Shown here piece after piece: positions 55,186 to 63,961 of a DNA stretch of 64,000 bases. The number at the start of each line of letters is the position of its first letter. Positions within the stretch are counted from its first letter, which is position 1. The DNA comes from Pilimelia columellifera (GTDB lineage Bacteria; Actinomycetota; Actinomycetes; Mycobacteriales; Micromonosporaceae), in NCBI RefSeq assembly GCF_039532605.1, contig NZ_BAAARY010000015.1, positions 37,888 to 101,887 on the forward strand, read 5' to 3'. The translations under genes were made by a program, and so were the position numbers. A model generated the notes under the pieces. That model was not told where the DNA came from. It saw only the letters and a program-made list of their open reading frames with translations, and did no database searches.

Positions 55186-55854
55186 ATGAACCTCACCGCT
55201 CGTAGCGCTGCGGCCACCGCCGCCGGTCTCGCCGCGACGATGCTGGCCACGCCAGCTTTCGCCGCCGCCGAGCCCACGCCGCCGCCCACCGCCGCCCAGA
55301 TCACAGTGGACGCCGTCACCAGCGGAGGCGGGGGTTGCGCCAGCCCCAACCGCACCGTCACCGCGGTCAACAATGACGGCACGATCGCGATCCGTTACCC
55401 CGCGATCGACATCCTCGCCGGCGCCATCTACAACCAGCCCGACGGCGGCCACATCTTTAAGAACCTGGCCCGCGCTAACTGCGCTGTTACGCTGCAGCTC
55501 ACGCCGCCGGTCGGCTACACCTACGCCGTCATCAGGGCCGATGGCACCGGTTATGCCACCGTCCCGGCCGGCTCCACCGCCACTGCGAGCGCTACCTACA
55601 AGTTCGCTGGCGAGACGGCCAGCAGCACCGCGAAGGCGACGTTCGACGGCCCCGTCTATGACACCTTCACCTATTCGGACCAGCCGGCTGAGCCGAACTG
55701 GGCCAAGTGCGACGAATCCCGCGGGCTCAACGTCAATCTCGCTGGCGTGGTCAACCACCGCGACGGCGACAAGTCCGAAACCAGTTGGTTGGAGCTGGGT
55801 GGCCTCGACGACACCCTGTTCTCGCTGAAGCTGGGCATCAAGCCCTGTTCGTGA
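55186..55854 (+). CDS. Secreted DUF4360 protein (paralogue 1)
   Basis: 222 residues from ATG at 55186 with GGGGGA 7 nt upstream. Signal peptide 1 to about 27 ending in ATPAFA-A. The mature part has four cysteines (GGGGC, RANC, AKC, KPC-end) and beta-rich Thr/Ala/Gly sequence fitting DUF4360, a family found in fungi and actinobacteria. Probably extracellular with two disulfides. A relative with the same cysteine order is at 57086. Function unknown. Confidence 0.8.
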   Translation: MNLTARSAAATAAGLAATMLATPAFAAAEPTPPPTAAQITVDAVTSGGGGCASPNRTVTAVNNDGTIAIRYPAIDILAGAIYNQPDGGHIFKNLARANCAVTLQLTPPVGYTYAVIRADGTGYATVPAGSTATASATYKFAGETASSTAKATFDGPVYDTFTYSDQPAEPNWAKCDESRGLNVNLAGVVNHRDGDKSETSWLELGGLDDTLFSLKLGIKPCS

Positions 55855-55889
55855 GCCGACCGACGGCGCGATAGCCGACGATCATCAGA

Positions 55890-55927
55890 ACGGCGTTGCC
55901 GCAAGGGAAGCCTTGCGGCAACGCCGT
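55890..55927. terminator. Bidirectional terminator, 17-bp perfect stem
   Basis: Arms 55890-55906 and 55911-55927 pair perfectly with a GAAG tetraloop. It lies between the DUF4360 gene and the convergent acyltransferase gene. Confidence 0.93.
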
Positions 55928-55979
55928 CTGTCGTAGCGGTGGCGCGTGTCTCCGTGGCCGGGCGATACCGCCGCCGCCG

Positions 55980-56648
55980 TCAGGCAGCGCGCGCCGGAGC
56001 GTAACGCCCCACGTACTGCTGACCGGTGAGACGCTGGATCTCCATCATGATCTCGTCGGTGATGGCCCGACGCTCGGTCGCGGTGTCCGGGCGTCCAACG
56101 AAGCCCAACGGCCTGCCGAAGCTCAGCGACGGCCGGACGCCACTCAGGCGAGGCATCCGGGCACCGATCGGCTGGATCTTCTCGGTCCCCCGCACGCCGA
56201 CGGGAATGACGGGAACCCCGGCCCGCAGCGCGAGCCGGGCGACGCCGGTCCGGCCCCGGTACAGCCGTCCGTCCGGCGATCGGGTGCCTTCGGGGTAGAC
56301 AACCACCAGCCCGCCCGCACGCAGCACGGGCAGCGCGTTGTCGAAGGCGGCCAGCGCCGCACGCCCGTCGCCGCGGACGACCGGTATTGCCCCGATTCCC
56401 TCCATGACGCTGCGGCTGAGCCATCCGCGCAGACCGTCGCCGGTGAAGTACTCCGACTTGGCCCAGAAGGCGATATGGCGAGGCACCACCGACCCGACGA
56501 ACAGCTCGTCGGCGACCGACAGATGGTTGCCGGCCAGAATGGCGCCACCGACGACGGGCACGTTCGCCAGCCCGTCGACGCGCGGCCGCCAGCCCGTCAG
56601 CATCGCAGGGGCGACGGTCAACTTTGCGATCGAGTAGAGCGCGGGCAC
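55980..56648 (-). CDS. 1-acyl-sn-glycerol-3-phosphate acyltransferase family protein
   Basis: 222 residues from GTG at 56648. PlsC domain: NHLSVADE holds H42-x4-D47, and PEGTRS near residue 118 is the substrate motif. Likely acylates lysophosphatidate or a related lipid at the membrane. It is monocistronic by position. Confidence 0.9.
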   Translation of the reverse strand: MPALYSIAKLTVAPAMLTGWRPRVDGLANVPVVGGAILAGNHLSVADELFVGSVVPRHIAFWAKSEYFTGDGLRGWLSRSVMEGIGAIPVVRGDGRAALAAFDNALPVLRAGGLVVVYPEGTRSPDGRLYRGRTGVARLALRAGVPVIPVGVRGTEKIQPIGARMPRLSGVRPSLSFGRPLGFVGRPDTATERRAITDEIMMEIQRLTGQQYVGRYAPARAA

Positions 56649-57085
56649 CTAGAGCCTTCCTCGGGGCGACAGTCTTGCGACGTACACGCTAACCGAGGGC
56701 GGCCGCTGGCTGCCGAGTGCGGTCCGGCGCGGCGGCAGACTAGACAACACGCCCCGACCGACGTCGGAATTTGCGAATGAAGGAATTGGTATAGATGGCC
56801 GCCACCAGGGAAAGCGTCGACACCGGCACGGGAACGCTTGACAGGGAAACTCAAGCCACCATAGTGGACGGAGGCAAAGCGCCGGCTGGAACGGTCACCG
56901 TCAACCCTCACACCGACGGCGCCTTAAGCGCCGACGTGGCCTACCACAGAAATCCATCAGCGCAAGTCGCAAATGGCCCAGAAATCAGAGCCGACTGTCG
57001 AAAGTGATCGTTGCCGATTCCGGGTCTAACGTGCGGCTTGTCAGGCGAGGAATGTTAGTTCCTCGCGGACCAGAGGGGGAAGCAC
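56649..57085. other. Mostly non-coding stretch between acyltransferase and second DUF4360 gene
   Basis: About 440 bp of lower GC than the surroundings. Apart from the doubtful small frame at 56795-57007 it holds only the upstream regions of the two neighbouring genes. Confidence 0.45.
56795..57007 (+). CDS. Small doubtful open reading frame, 70 residues
   Basis: ATG at 56795 with AAGGA about 8 nt upstream; encodes a hydrophilic Thr/Ala/Asp-rich peptide without signal or domain. Third-position GC is lower than in neighbouring genes, which argues against it. It lies 78 bp before the DUF4360 paralogue. Kept only because the ribosome binding site is reasonable. Confidence 0.3.
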   Translation: MAATRESVDTGTGTLDRETQATIVDGGKAPAGTVTVNPHTDGALSADVAYHRNPSAQVANGPEIRADCRK

Positions 57086-57739
57086 ATGAGCAAGCTCTCA
57101 ACCTTCACCGCAGGCGGAATCATGCTGGCAGCAGCCGGTCTCGTCGCGAGCGTACTCACCGCGCCGGCCCAGGCCAGCCCGATCCAGATCGGCGCCACCG
57201 GGGTGCCGATCGCCGCCAAGCTCACCGCAGCCGGTGGCTCTGGTTGCAAGAAGGCATCCACTGACAAGGACGATGTCAAGGTCACCACGACGGCGGACGG
57301 CACGGTGGCCGTTACCTACCCGACGATTAAGGCGGAACCCATCGGGGTGGTGCGAATCAACAGAAAGAACTGCAACGCGCAGCTAGGTATCAGCGTTCCC
57401 GCCGGCTACACCTGGGGCATCGAGAAGATCAGCGCTCACGGAAAAGCCAAGATCGAAGGCGATGCGCACGGATCGCTATACGTCGACGCCAACGTCGCGG
57501 GCGTGGGCGGTTCGGTGGTCCTCGAGCACGAGGTCAACACCACCGGCGCCTTTGATCCGTCTGTGCAGTCCAACGCCGCCGTCGGCCCCACGTGTGGCGA
57601 GCAGCGGGACTTGCTCGTGAACACCAGCGTCCTGGCCGGAAAGAGCCGTTACGGGTCGTCCACGGTGGAGATTTCCTACCCGGCGGGCGAGAAGGTCAAG
57701 GAAGCCGTGTTCATCAAGCTCGTCGCCAAGCAGTGCTAA
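57086..57739 (+). CDS. Secreted DUF4360 protein (paralogue 2)
   Basis: 217 residues from ATG at 57086. Signal peptide 1 to about 31 (LTAPAQA-S). The mature part has the same four-cysteine order as the first paralogue (GSGC, KNC, PTC, KQC at the very end) and the typical GYTWGIEKI strand. More Lys and lower GC than its neighbours. Function unknown. Followed by a perfect 20-bp palindromic terminator. Confidence 0.8.
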   Translation: MSKLSTFTAGGIMLAAAGLVASVLTAPAQASPIQIGATGVPIAAKLTAAGGSGCKKASTDKDDVKVTTTADGTVAVTYPTIKAEPIGVVRINRKNCNAQLGISVPAGYTWGIEKISAHGKAKIEGDAHGSLYVDANVAGVGGSVVLEHEVNTTGAFDPSVQSNAAVGPTCGEQRDLLVNTSVLAGKSRYGSSTVEISYPAGEKVKEAVFIKLVAKQC

Positions 57740-57759
57740 GGACAGCCTGACCGCCGAAT

Positions 57760-57799
57760 GAGTGTGGGGGCGTCCCGATATCGGGACGCCCCCACACTC
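57760..57799. terminator. Bidirectional terminator, 20-bp palindrome
   Basis: 57760-57779 and 57780-57799 are exact reverse complements with no spacer; the hairpin would fold with a small central loop at CGATATCG. It separates the DUF4360 gene from convergent ndk. Confidence 0.93.
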
Positions 57800-57807
57800 G
57801 GGTCAGA

Positions 57808-58227
57808 TCAGGTCAGTTCGGGGAACCATAGCGTTACCTCACGCGCGGCGCTGGCCGCGGAATCGGACGCGTGCACCAGATTCTCCCGATTGGACAGTGA
57901 CAGATCGCCCCGGATGGTGCCGGCGGCGGCAGCCCGACCGTCGGTCGCCCCGATCATGCCCCGCACCACCGAGATCGCCTGATCGCCGGCGATGACGAGC
58001 GCCACCAACGGCGCCGACGTCATGAATTCCTTCAGCGGCGGATAGAAGGCCCGGTCCACATGGTCGGCGTAGTGCTGGTCAGCCAGCTCCGCGCTCATCG
58101 TCCGCAGCGTCATCGCCTCAATGGTGAGGCCCTTACGCTCCCAACGCGCCAGAATGTCGCCCACCAGCCCACGACGGACAGCATCCGGCTTGATCAGAAC
58201 GAGCGTGCGCTCTACACCGACTGACAT
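57808..58227 (-). CDS. ndk: Nucleoside diphosphate kinase
   Basis: 139 residues. Transfers the gamma-phosphate between nucleoside triphosphates and diphosphates. N-terminal ERTLVLIKPDAVRRGLVG and phospho-accepting H119 in NLVHASDS. The ndk-folC-valS grouping is conserved in actinobacteria. Confidence 0.97.
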   Translation of the reverse strand: MSVGVERTLVLIKPDAVRRGLVGDILARWERKGLTIEAMTLRTMSAELADQHYADHVDRAFYPPLKEFMTSAPLVALVIAGDQAISVVRGMIGATDGRAAAAGTIRGDLSLSNRENLVHASDSAASAAREVTLWFPELT

Positions 58228-58359
58228 GTGGCTCCTCCCGAGGTCCCTGTGCGACCGGGGTAGAGCCTACGGCTCTGATGGCCGTCGTCGGCCTGTGGGG
58301 CTTGGCTGGCAGGCTGGCCGGGCCTAGCCTTGTCCGGAAAAGCACTCGGAGGTTCGCAC

Positions 58360-59532
58360 GTGACGAACGGCGCCAATCGGCCAACCGGCACCGCCCGCAA
58401 GGCCGTCGCGGCGGCCCTCGGGGCCATCGCGCTCTTCATCCTCGCCTATGGCGCCGGCATGGCGAGCTGGCCGGTGGTCCTCGTTGGCCTGGTCCTCCTG
58501 GCCGCCTGCGGCGGACTGCTGCTCAGCAACGGTCTGCGAGGAGGAGAGCGCGCGTGGATCCCCGCGACCGGCCACGTCATCACCGCCACGGCTCCCCCCA
58601 CCCATCAGGCTGAGTACGGTCGGGTCGAACTTGAGCTGGTGCTGACGGCGCCGTCGCTGCCGACCACAGCGGTCAAGGTGATCGACTCGCGTGCCCCGCT
58701 GATCCGGTGGCCGCGCCCCGGCTCGTCCCTGCCGGTCCTCGTAGCCGTCGATGACCGCCGCCATGTGCGGATCCAGTGGGATGACGTCGATGCGCACGGT
58801 GGCCCGCCCGCCCACCATGACCTGGACGACAACGACCTGGACTACGGACAGCCAGACCTCCCCGCCCCGGGCGTGGGTTTTGAGGCGCGCCCGGATGTCG
58901 CGCACATCCCAGCAGCCCGGCGCCCCGACGATCCCACCGCGGGCACGTCGACGAACGCCCCGCCGGCGCAGGAGCAGCAGCACAGCGATGCCGCCGGCGT
59001 CCCGGTCGGCGCCACCATCAGCCCGGCCACGATCGTCGACCTCAGTCCCCCGCCGGGCGGCGCCACGTCAGTCGCCGGCGCCGTCCACGGTGTCGGCATG
59101 ACCTTGACCGTGAGCGACCTGGAACGCTCGCTGGCGTTCTACCGGGACATGCTCGGGTTCGCGATCATCGACCGCGGTGGCGACGCCGCGATCCTGGTCT
59201 CCGGCGACACGATCCTCGTCCTGCGCTCCGCGCCAGGGCAGCCCCAGGTGACCCTCCGCACCGTCCATATCAATCTGGACGTGGGTGACCTGGCGGCCAG
59301 CCATACGGCTCTGCGTGCGGCGGGGGTGCGTTTCATCTCCGGTCCGCGGGTGGTCGGCGAGGGCGACCGGCTGCGGTTGTGGGCAGCGACCTTCCGCGAC
59401 CCGGACGGTCATGGCGTCGCGCTCACCGAGTGGCGCGCCGTCTCAGCCGACCAGGGCGCGGCGGACACGCATGAGGTACCACCAGACAATGCCGAAGACG
59501 ACGCCGAGCACGCCCAGCGCCCAGTGCAGTAG
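58360..59532 (+). CDS. Membrane-anchored protein with C-terminal VOC (glyoxalase-like) domain
   Basis: 390 residues from GTG at 58360 with GGAGG 7 nt upstream. Two membrane spans (about 17-37 and 39-57), a middle domain with a DUF3592-like strand pattern (VITATAPPTHQAEYGRVELEL), a disordered Asp/Pro/Ala linker, and a VOC domain (about 245-360; MTLTVSDLERSLAFYRDML and DPDGHGVALTEW). VOC proteins are usually soluble metal enzymes or drug-binding proteins, so the fusion is unusual. Its 3' end overlaps the convergent DUF4233 gene by 90 bp. Confidence 0.75.
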   Translation: MTNGANRPTGTARKAVAAALGAIALFILAYGAGMASWPVVLVGLVLLAACGGLLLSNGLRGGERAWIPATGHVITATAPPTHQAEYGRVELELVLTAPSLPTTAVKVIDSRAPLIRWPRPGSSLPVLVAVDDRRHVRIQWDDVDAHGGPPAHHDLDDNDLDYGQPDLPAPGVGFEARPDVAHIPAARRPDDPTAGTSTNAPPAQEQQHSDAAGVPVGATISPATIVDLSPPPGGATSVAGAVHGVGMTLTVSDLERSLAFYRDMLGFAIIDRGGDAAILVSGDTILVLRSAPGQPQVTLRTVHINLDVGDLAASHTALRAAGVRFISGPRVVGEGDRLRLWAATFRDPDGHGVALTEWRAVSADQGAADTHEVPPDNAEDDAEHAQRPVQ

Positions 59533-59784
59533 GCCGGCGGCCACGAGCGCGACCTGTAACCCGGCGCCGGCGCGCCACGCCCACTCGTGCGCCATCCTGG
59601 CGGCCAGCGCCGACGAGACCACCGCCAGGACGAGCACGGTGATGACCGCTGGACGACTGAGACCGCCGCCCACCAACCGCAACGGCTGGATCGCGAGCAG
59701 CAGCACGATCACTTCCATGACCAATGCTCCGGCGCCGAGGCCACGCGCGGCCGCGCCGGGGTTCCGCAGCCCGCTCTCGCTCAT
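59443..59784 (-). CDS. DUF4233 small membrane protein
   Basis: 113 residues, about four spans (ALVMEVIVLLLAI, PAVITVLVLAVVSSALAAR, AGLQVALVAAGLLHWAL, GVVFGIVWWYLMRVR). The orthologue sits just after folC in mycobacteria and other actinobacteria. ATG at 59784 overlaps the folC stop (ATGA). Function unknown. Confidence 0.88.
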   Translation of the reverse strand: MSESGLRNPGAAARGLGAGALVMEVIVLLLAIQPLRLVGGGLSRPAVITVLVLAVVSSALAARMAHEWAWRAGAGLQVALVAAGLLHWALGVLGVVFGIVWWYLMRVRRALVG

Positions 59785-61124
59785 CGGGCCAACAGCCGTC
59801 GGGCGTCGCCCACGGTGACCACCGACCCGGTGACGAGAACGCCGGAGCCGCTGATTCCGGCGTCGGCGTCCTCCTCGGCGAGCGCGACCGCGGCCTCGAT
59901 CGCGTCTGGCATCGCGGCGTGCGTGTGGACCCGTTCCGGTCCGAACACCTCAGCCGCCAGCGCCGCAAGGTCCGCGGCCGGCAACGCCCGGGGGGACGAG
60001 TTCCGTGTCACCACGATCTCGTCCACGGCCGGCTCCAGAAGCCCCAGCACCGCGAGGGCGTCCTTGTCGTCCAGGACCGACACCACCGCGACCAGCCTCC
60101 GGAACGAGAACTCCTCGCCGAGCGCAGCGACGGTGGCCCGCACGCCGTGTGGGTTGTGCGCCCCGTCCAGCAGAATGGTCGGCGCCGTCCGCACCCTTTC
60201 GAGGCGCCCCGGCGAGCTGGCCCGGGCGAACCCGTCCCGGACGACGTCGGCATCGAGCTGCCGCGCTCTGCCCGCTCCGAGGAACGCCTCGACGGCCGCC
60301 AACGCGACGGCCGCGTTCTGCGCCTGGTGCGCCCCGTGCAGCGGCAGGAAGACCTCGTCGTACACGCCGCCAAGCCCCTGTAACGACAACACCTGGCCGC
60401 CGACGGCGAGGCCCCGCTCCCGCACCCCGAACTCGGCGCCCTCCCGGGCAAGCGTCGCGCCGACCTCGGCACAGCGACGCAGGATCGGCTCGGCCGCCTC
60501 GTCGTCCTGTGTCGCGGTGACCACGGTCGCGCCGGGGTGGATGATGCCCGACTTGGCGTCGGCGATATCGGCGACCCGGTCCCCCAGCCATTCGGTGTGG
60601 TCGAGTCCGATCGGCGTCAGCACGCACACCGGGGCCTCGAGGACGTTCGTGGCGTCCTCGGCGCCGCCCAGCCCGACCTCGACAACCGCCACGTCGACCG
60701 GAGCGTCGGCGAAGGTCGCGAACGCCATGGCGACGGTCATCTCGAAGTAGGTGAGCGTGGTGTCCGCTCCGGCGTCGACGAGCGCTGCCAACGGGGCGAC
60801 CTCCCGGTACACCGCGACGAACCGCTCCGGGGTGATCGGCTCGCCGTCCACGCTGATCCGCTCGCGGACCGTTTCCATATGCGGGCTGATAAACCGTCCG
60901 GTGTGGAGCCCATGCGCCTGCAACAACGAGTCGATCATGCGGGCGGTGGAAGTCTTGCCGTTGGTCCCGGTCAGGTGGATGCTTGGGTACGCCCGCTGCG
61001 GGCTGCCCAGCAGGTCGAGCAGCCGGGTGATCCGGCCCAGATCGAACACCATCCGGGTGTTGCCCCGGGCCAGCAGCTCCGCGTCGACCTGCGCGAACTC
61101 GCGCGCTTCCGCTCCGGCGCTCAT
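59781..61124 (-). CDS. folC: Folylpolyglutamate synthase / dihydrofolate synthase
   Basis: 447 residues. Mur-ligase-like fold with GTNGKTS (53-58), FISPHMETVRERI and LDGAHNPHG. It joins glutamate to dihydropteroate and extends the folate polyglutamate tail. ATG at 61124 overlaps the valS stop (ATGA). Confidence 0.95.
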   Translation of the reverse strand: MSAGAEAREFAQVDAELLARGNTRMVFDLGRITRLLDLLGSPQRAYPSIHLTGTNGKTSTARMIDSLLQAHGLHTGRFISPHMETVRERISVDGEPITPERFVAVYREVAPLAALVDAGADTTLTYFEMTVAMAFATFADAPVDVAVVEVGLGGAEDATNVLEAPVCVLTPIGLDHTEWLGDRVADIADAKSGIIHPGATVVTATQDDEAAEPILRRCAEVGATLAREGAEFGVRERGLAVGGQVLSLQGLGGVYDEVFLPLHGAHQAQNAAVALAAVEAFLGAGRARQLDADVVRDGFARASSPGRLERVRTAPTILLDGAHNPHGVRATVAALGEEFSFRRLVAVVSVLDDKDALAVLGLLEPAVDEIVVTRNSSPRALPAADLAALAAEVFGPERVHTHAAMPDAIEAAVALAEEDADAGISGSGVLVTGSVVTVGDARRLLAR

Positions 61125-63823
61125 GCGCTCGGCAACGCGGCCAGGGCGGCGGTGATCCGCTCCAGGTCCGCCTCGGCCGTTGCCAGCCGGGCCTTGATCT
61201 TGTCGACGACCGGCGCCGGCGCCTTACCCATGAACGCCTCGTTGCCGAGCTTGGTCCGACACTGGGTCAGCTCCTTCTCCGCCGCCGCCAGGTCCCTGGT
61301 CAGCCGGGCCCGCTCTGCGCCAATGTCAATGGCGCCGCTGGTGTCCAGCTCCACAGTGACGTCGCCGCTGACCGCCAGCACCGCGGTGGCGCCGAACGCC
61401 TGTCCTGGCTCGTCCAGTCGGACCAGGGCTCGGATCAGCGCCTCGTGGTCGTCGATGCCGTGACCGTCCAGCCCCGACATCCGGGCGGCAACCCGCTGGG
61501 ACGGTCTGAGCCCCTGATCGGCCCGGAACCGCCGCACCTCGGTCACGACCCGTTGCAGCGCCTCGATCCGCCGCTCAGCCGACGGATCACGGTAGGCCCC
61601 GTCGACCACCGGCCAATCCGCCACGACGACCGTCTCCGCGCCGGTCAACACCGACCACAGCTCATCGGTCACGAACGGCATGACCGGGTGCAGCAGTCGC
61701 AGCAGGTTGTCCAGCACGTGTCCCAGCACCCGCCTGGTCCGATCGGCGTCCGCCCCGCCGGCCGCCAGCACCGGTTTCGTCAGCTCCAGATACCAGTCGC
61801 AGACGTCATCCCAGGCGAAATGGAACAACAGGTCACAGACCTTCGCGAACTCGTACGCCTCGAACTGCGCGTCCACCTGACGGACAGTGTCCTGCAGCCG
61901 CGACAGAATCCACCGATCCACATCAGACAGCTCCGCCGGCGCTGGCAGCTGCCCAGCGACCGTGGCCCCGTTGATGAGAGCGAACCGGGTGGCATTCCAC
62001 AACTTGTTGCAGAAGTTGCGCGAGTTCTCGCACCACTCCTCGCTGATCGGGACATCGCCGCCCGGGTTCGCGCCGCGGGCCAATGTGAACCGGGTCGCGT
62101 CAGCGCCGAACCGCTCGATCCAGTCCAGCGGGTCGACCACGTTGCCGAATGACTTGCTCATCTTCTTGCCGTGCTGGTCGCGCACCATGCCATGCAGGGC
62201 GACCGTGTGGAACGGCGCCTGGCCGTCCATCGCGTACAGACCGAACATCATCATCCGGGCGACCCAGAAGAAGAGAATGTCGTAGCCGGTGACGAGCACA
62301 CTGGTCGGGTAGAACTTCGCCAGGTCCGCTGTCTCGTCCGGCCAGCCCAGCGTCGAGAACGGCCACAGTCCGCTGGAGAACCAGGTGTCCAGCACGTCCT
62401 CGTCCTGACGCCAGCCGACGCCACCGGGCGGCTGATCATCCGGCCCGACGCAGACAACCTCGCCATCGGGGCCGTACCAGATCGGGATCCGGTGCCCCCA
62501 CCACAGCTGGCGGGAGATACACCAGTCGTGCATGTTGTCGACCCAGGCGAAGTAACGTTTTGCCAGTTCCGGCGGCTCGACCTTTACCCGTCCGTCCCGC
62601 ACCGCGTCGCCTGCGGCCTTGGCAAGCGGGCCCGTGCTGACGAACCACTGTAGCGAGAGCCTGGGCTCGACCGTGGTACCGCAGCGGGAGCAGTGGCCCA
62701 CCGCGTGCACGTACGGACGCTTCTCGGCCACGATCCGGCCCTGGGCCCGCAGGGCCGCCACGATCGCCGGACGGGCCTCGAACCGGTCCAAACCCTGGAA
62801 CGGACCATGCGCAGTGATCACCGCACGCTCGTCCATGATCGTCAGACTCGGCAGGCCGTGCCGCTGGCCGATCTCGAAGTCGTTCGGATCGTGCGCCGGG
62901 GTCACCTTCACAGCGCCCGTGCCGAACGCCGGGTCGACATGCTCATCTGCCACGATCGGAATCCGCCGGCCGGTCAGCGGCACCTCGACCTCGGTACCGA
63001 CGAGGTGACGGTACCGCTCGTCGTCGGGGTGAACGGCGACAGCCGTGTCGCCGAGCATGGTCTCGGCCCGGGTCGTCGCGACCACGATCGCGTCGCCGCC
63101 AGCGCCGTCGCCGTACCGGATCGACACCAACTCGCCGTCATCGTCAGAGTGCTCGACCTCGATGTCCGACAGCGCGGTCAGGCAGCGCGGGCACCAGTTG
63201 ATGATGCGCTCGGCCTGGTACACCAGACCGTCGTCGTACAGCTTCTTGAAGATCGTCTGGACTGCGCGCGAAAGTCCGTCGTCCATGGTGAAACGTTCAC
63301 GGCTCCAGTCGACCGAGTCGCCGAGCCGGCGCATCTGGCCGAGGATCGCGCCTCCGGACTCCGCCTTCCACTCCCAGACCCGCTCGACGAACGCGTCCCT
63401 CCCCAGGTCGTGGCGGGACAGCCCCTGGCCCGCCAGCTGCCGCTCCACGACGTTCTGCGTCGCGATGCCAGCATGGTCCATGCCAGGCAGCCACAACGCC
63501 GCGAAACCCTGCATCCGCTTACGGCGCACCAGCGAGTCCTGGATCGTGTGGTCCAGGGCGTGGCCGATGTGCAACGACCCGGTGACGTTCGGCGGAGGAA
63601 TGACAATCGTGAACGGTTCCCGGTCGCTAGCCGGGTCAGCAGTGAAATAGCCCCCTGCCACCCACTGGGCGTACCGACGACCCTCGACCTCGCCCGGCTG
63701 GTAGCGGCTGGCGAGTGCGGCTGCATGGTCACCACTGGCTACCTGGTCGCCACTGCCCGGAGCTGGCGCGGGCTCCACGGCGTGGGGGTGCATGGGGGCG
63801 GTCTGCTCAGTCGCGTCGGTCAC
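61121..63823 (-). CDS. valS: Valyl-tRNA synthetase
   Basis: 900 residues, class I. HIGH motif at 85-88 (NVTGSLHIGH), editing CP1 domain, KMSKS (KKMSKSFGN) and a C-terminal coiled-coil (about 835-900) that binds tRNA. Start ATG at 63823. No T-box or other leader is visible in the short upstream region. Confidence 0.97.
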   Translation of the reverse strand: MTDATEQTAPMHPHAVEPAPAPGSGDQVASGDHAAALASRYQPGEVEGRRYAQWVAGGYFTADPASDREPFTIVIPPPNVTGSLHIGHALDHTIQDSLVRRKRMQGFAALWLPGMDHAGIATQNVVERQLAGQGLSRHDLGRDAFVERVWEWKAESGGAILGQMRRLGDSVDWSRERFTMDDGLSRAVQTIFKKLYDDGLVYQAERIINWCPRCLTALSDIEVEHSDDDGELVSIRYGDGAGGDAIVVATTRAETMLGDTAVAVHPDDERYRHLVGTEVEVPLTGRRIPIVADEHVDPAFGTGAVKVTPAHDPNDFEIGQRHGLPSLTIMDERAVITAHGPFQGLDRFEARPAIVAALRAQGRIVAEKRPYVHAVGHCSRCGTTVEPRLSLQWFVSTGPLAKAAGDAVRDGRVKVEPPELAKRYFAWVDNMHDWCISRQLWWGHRIPIWYGPDGEVVCVGPDDQPPGGVGWRQDEDVLDTWFSSGLWPFSTLGWPDETADLAKFYPTSVLVTGYDILFFWVARMMMFGLYAMDGQAPFHTVALHGMVRDQHGKKMSKSFGNVVDPLDWIERFGADATRFTLARGANPGGDVPISEEWCENSRNFCNKLWNATRFALINGATVAGQLPAPAELSDVDRWILSRLQDTVRQVDAQFEAYEFAKVCDLLFHFAWDDVCDWYLELTKPVLAAGGADADRTRRVLGHVLDNLLRLLHPVMPFVTDELWSVLTGAETVVVADWPVVDGAYRDPSAERRIEALQRVVTEVRRFRADQGLRPSQRVAARMSGLDGHGIDDHEALIRALVRLDEPGQAFGATAVLAVSGDVTVELDTSGAIDIGAERARLTRDLAAAEKELTQCRTKLGNEAFMGKAPAPVVDKIKARLATAEADLERITAALAALPSA

Positions 63824-63912
63824 CGTACGAGTTTAGAGCGCGGCCAGGACCGGGGTCCGACGCGGTCGCTGGTGAGGCCGTGGTGATGGGCCGCTGACAA
63901 CGGGTGGAATGG

Positions 63913-63953
63913 CGTCACGCCCGGGGACCTGTGGTTGGTCTCCGGGCGTGACG
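63913..63953 (-). terminator. Terminator-like hairpin downstream of 5S rRNA
   Basis: A 12-bp perfect stem (63913-63924 with 63942-63953), extended by five more pairs including one wobble, with a 7-nt loop. It lies 8 nt beyond the 5S 3' end and ends the rRNA operon; the T-run is on the opposite strand. Confidence 0.8.
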
Positions 63954-63961
63954 GTTGTTTT

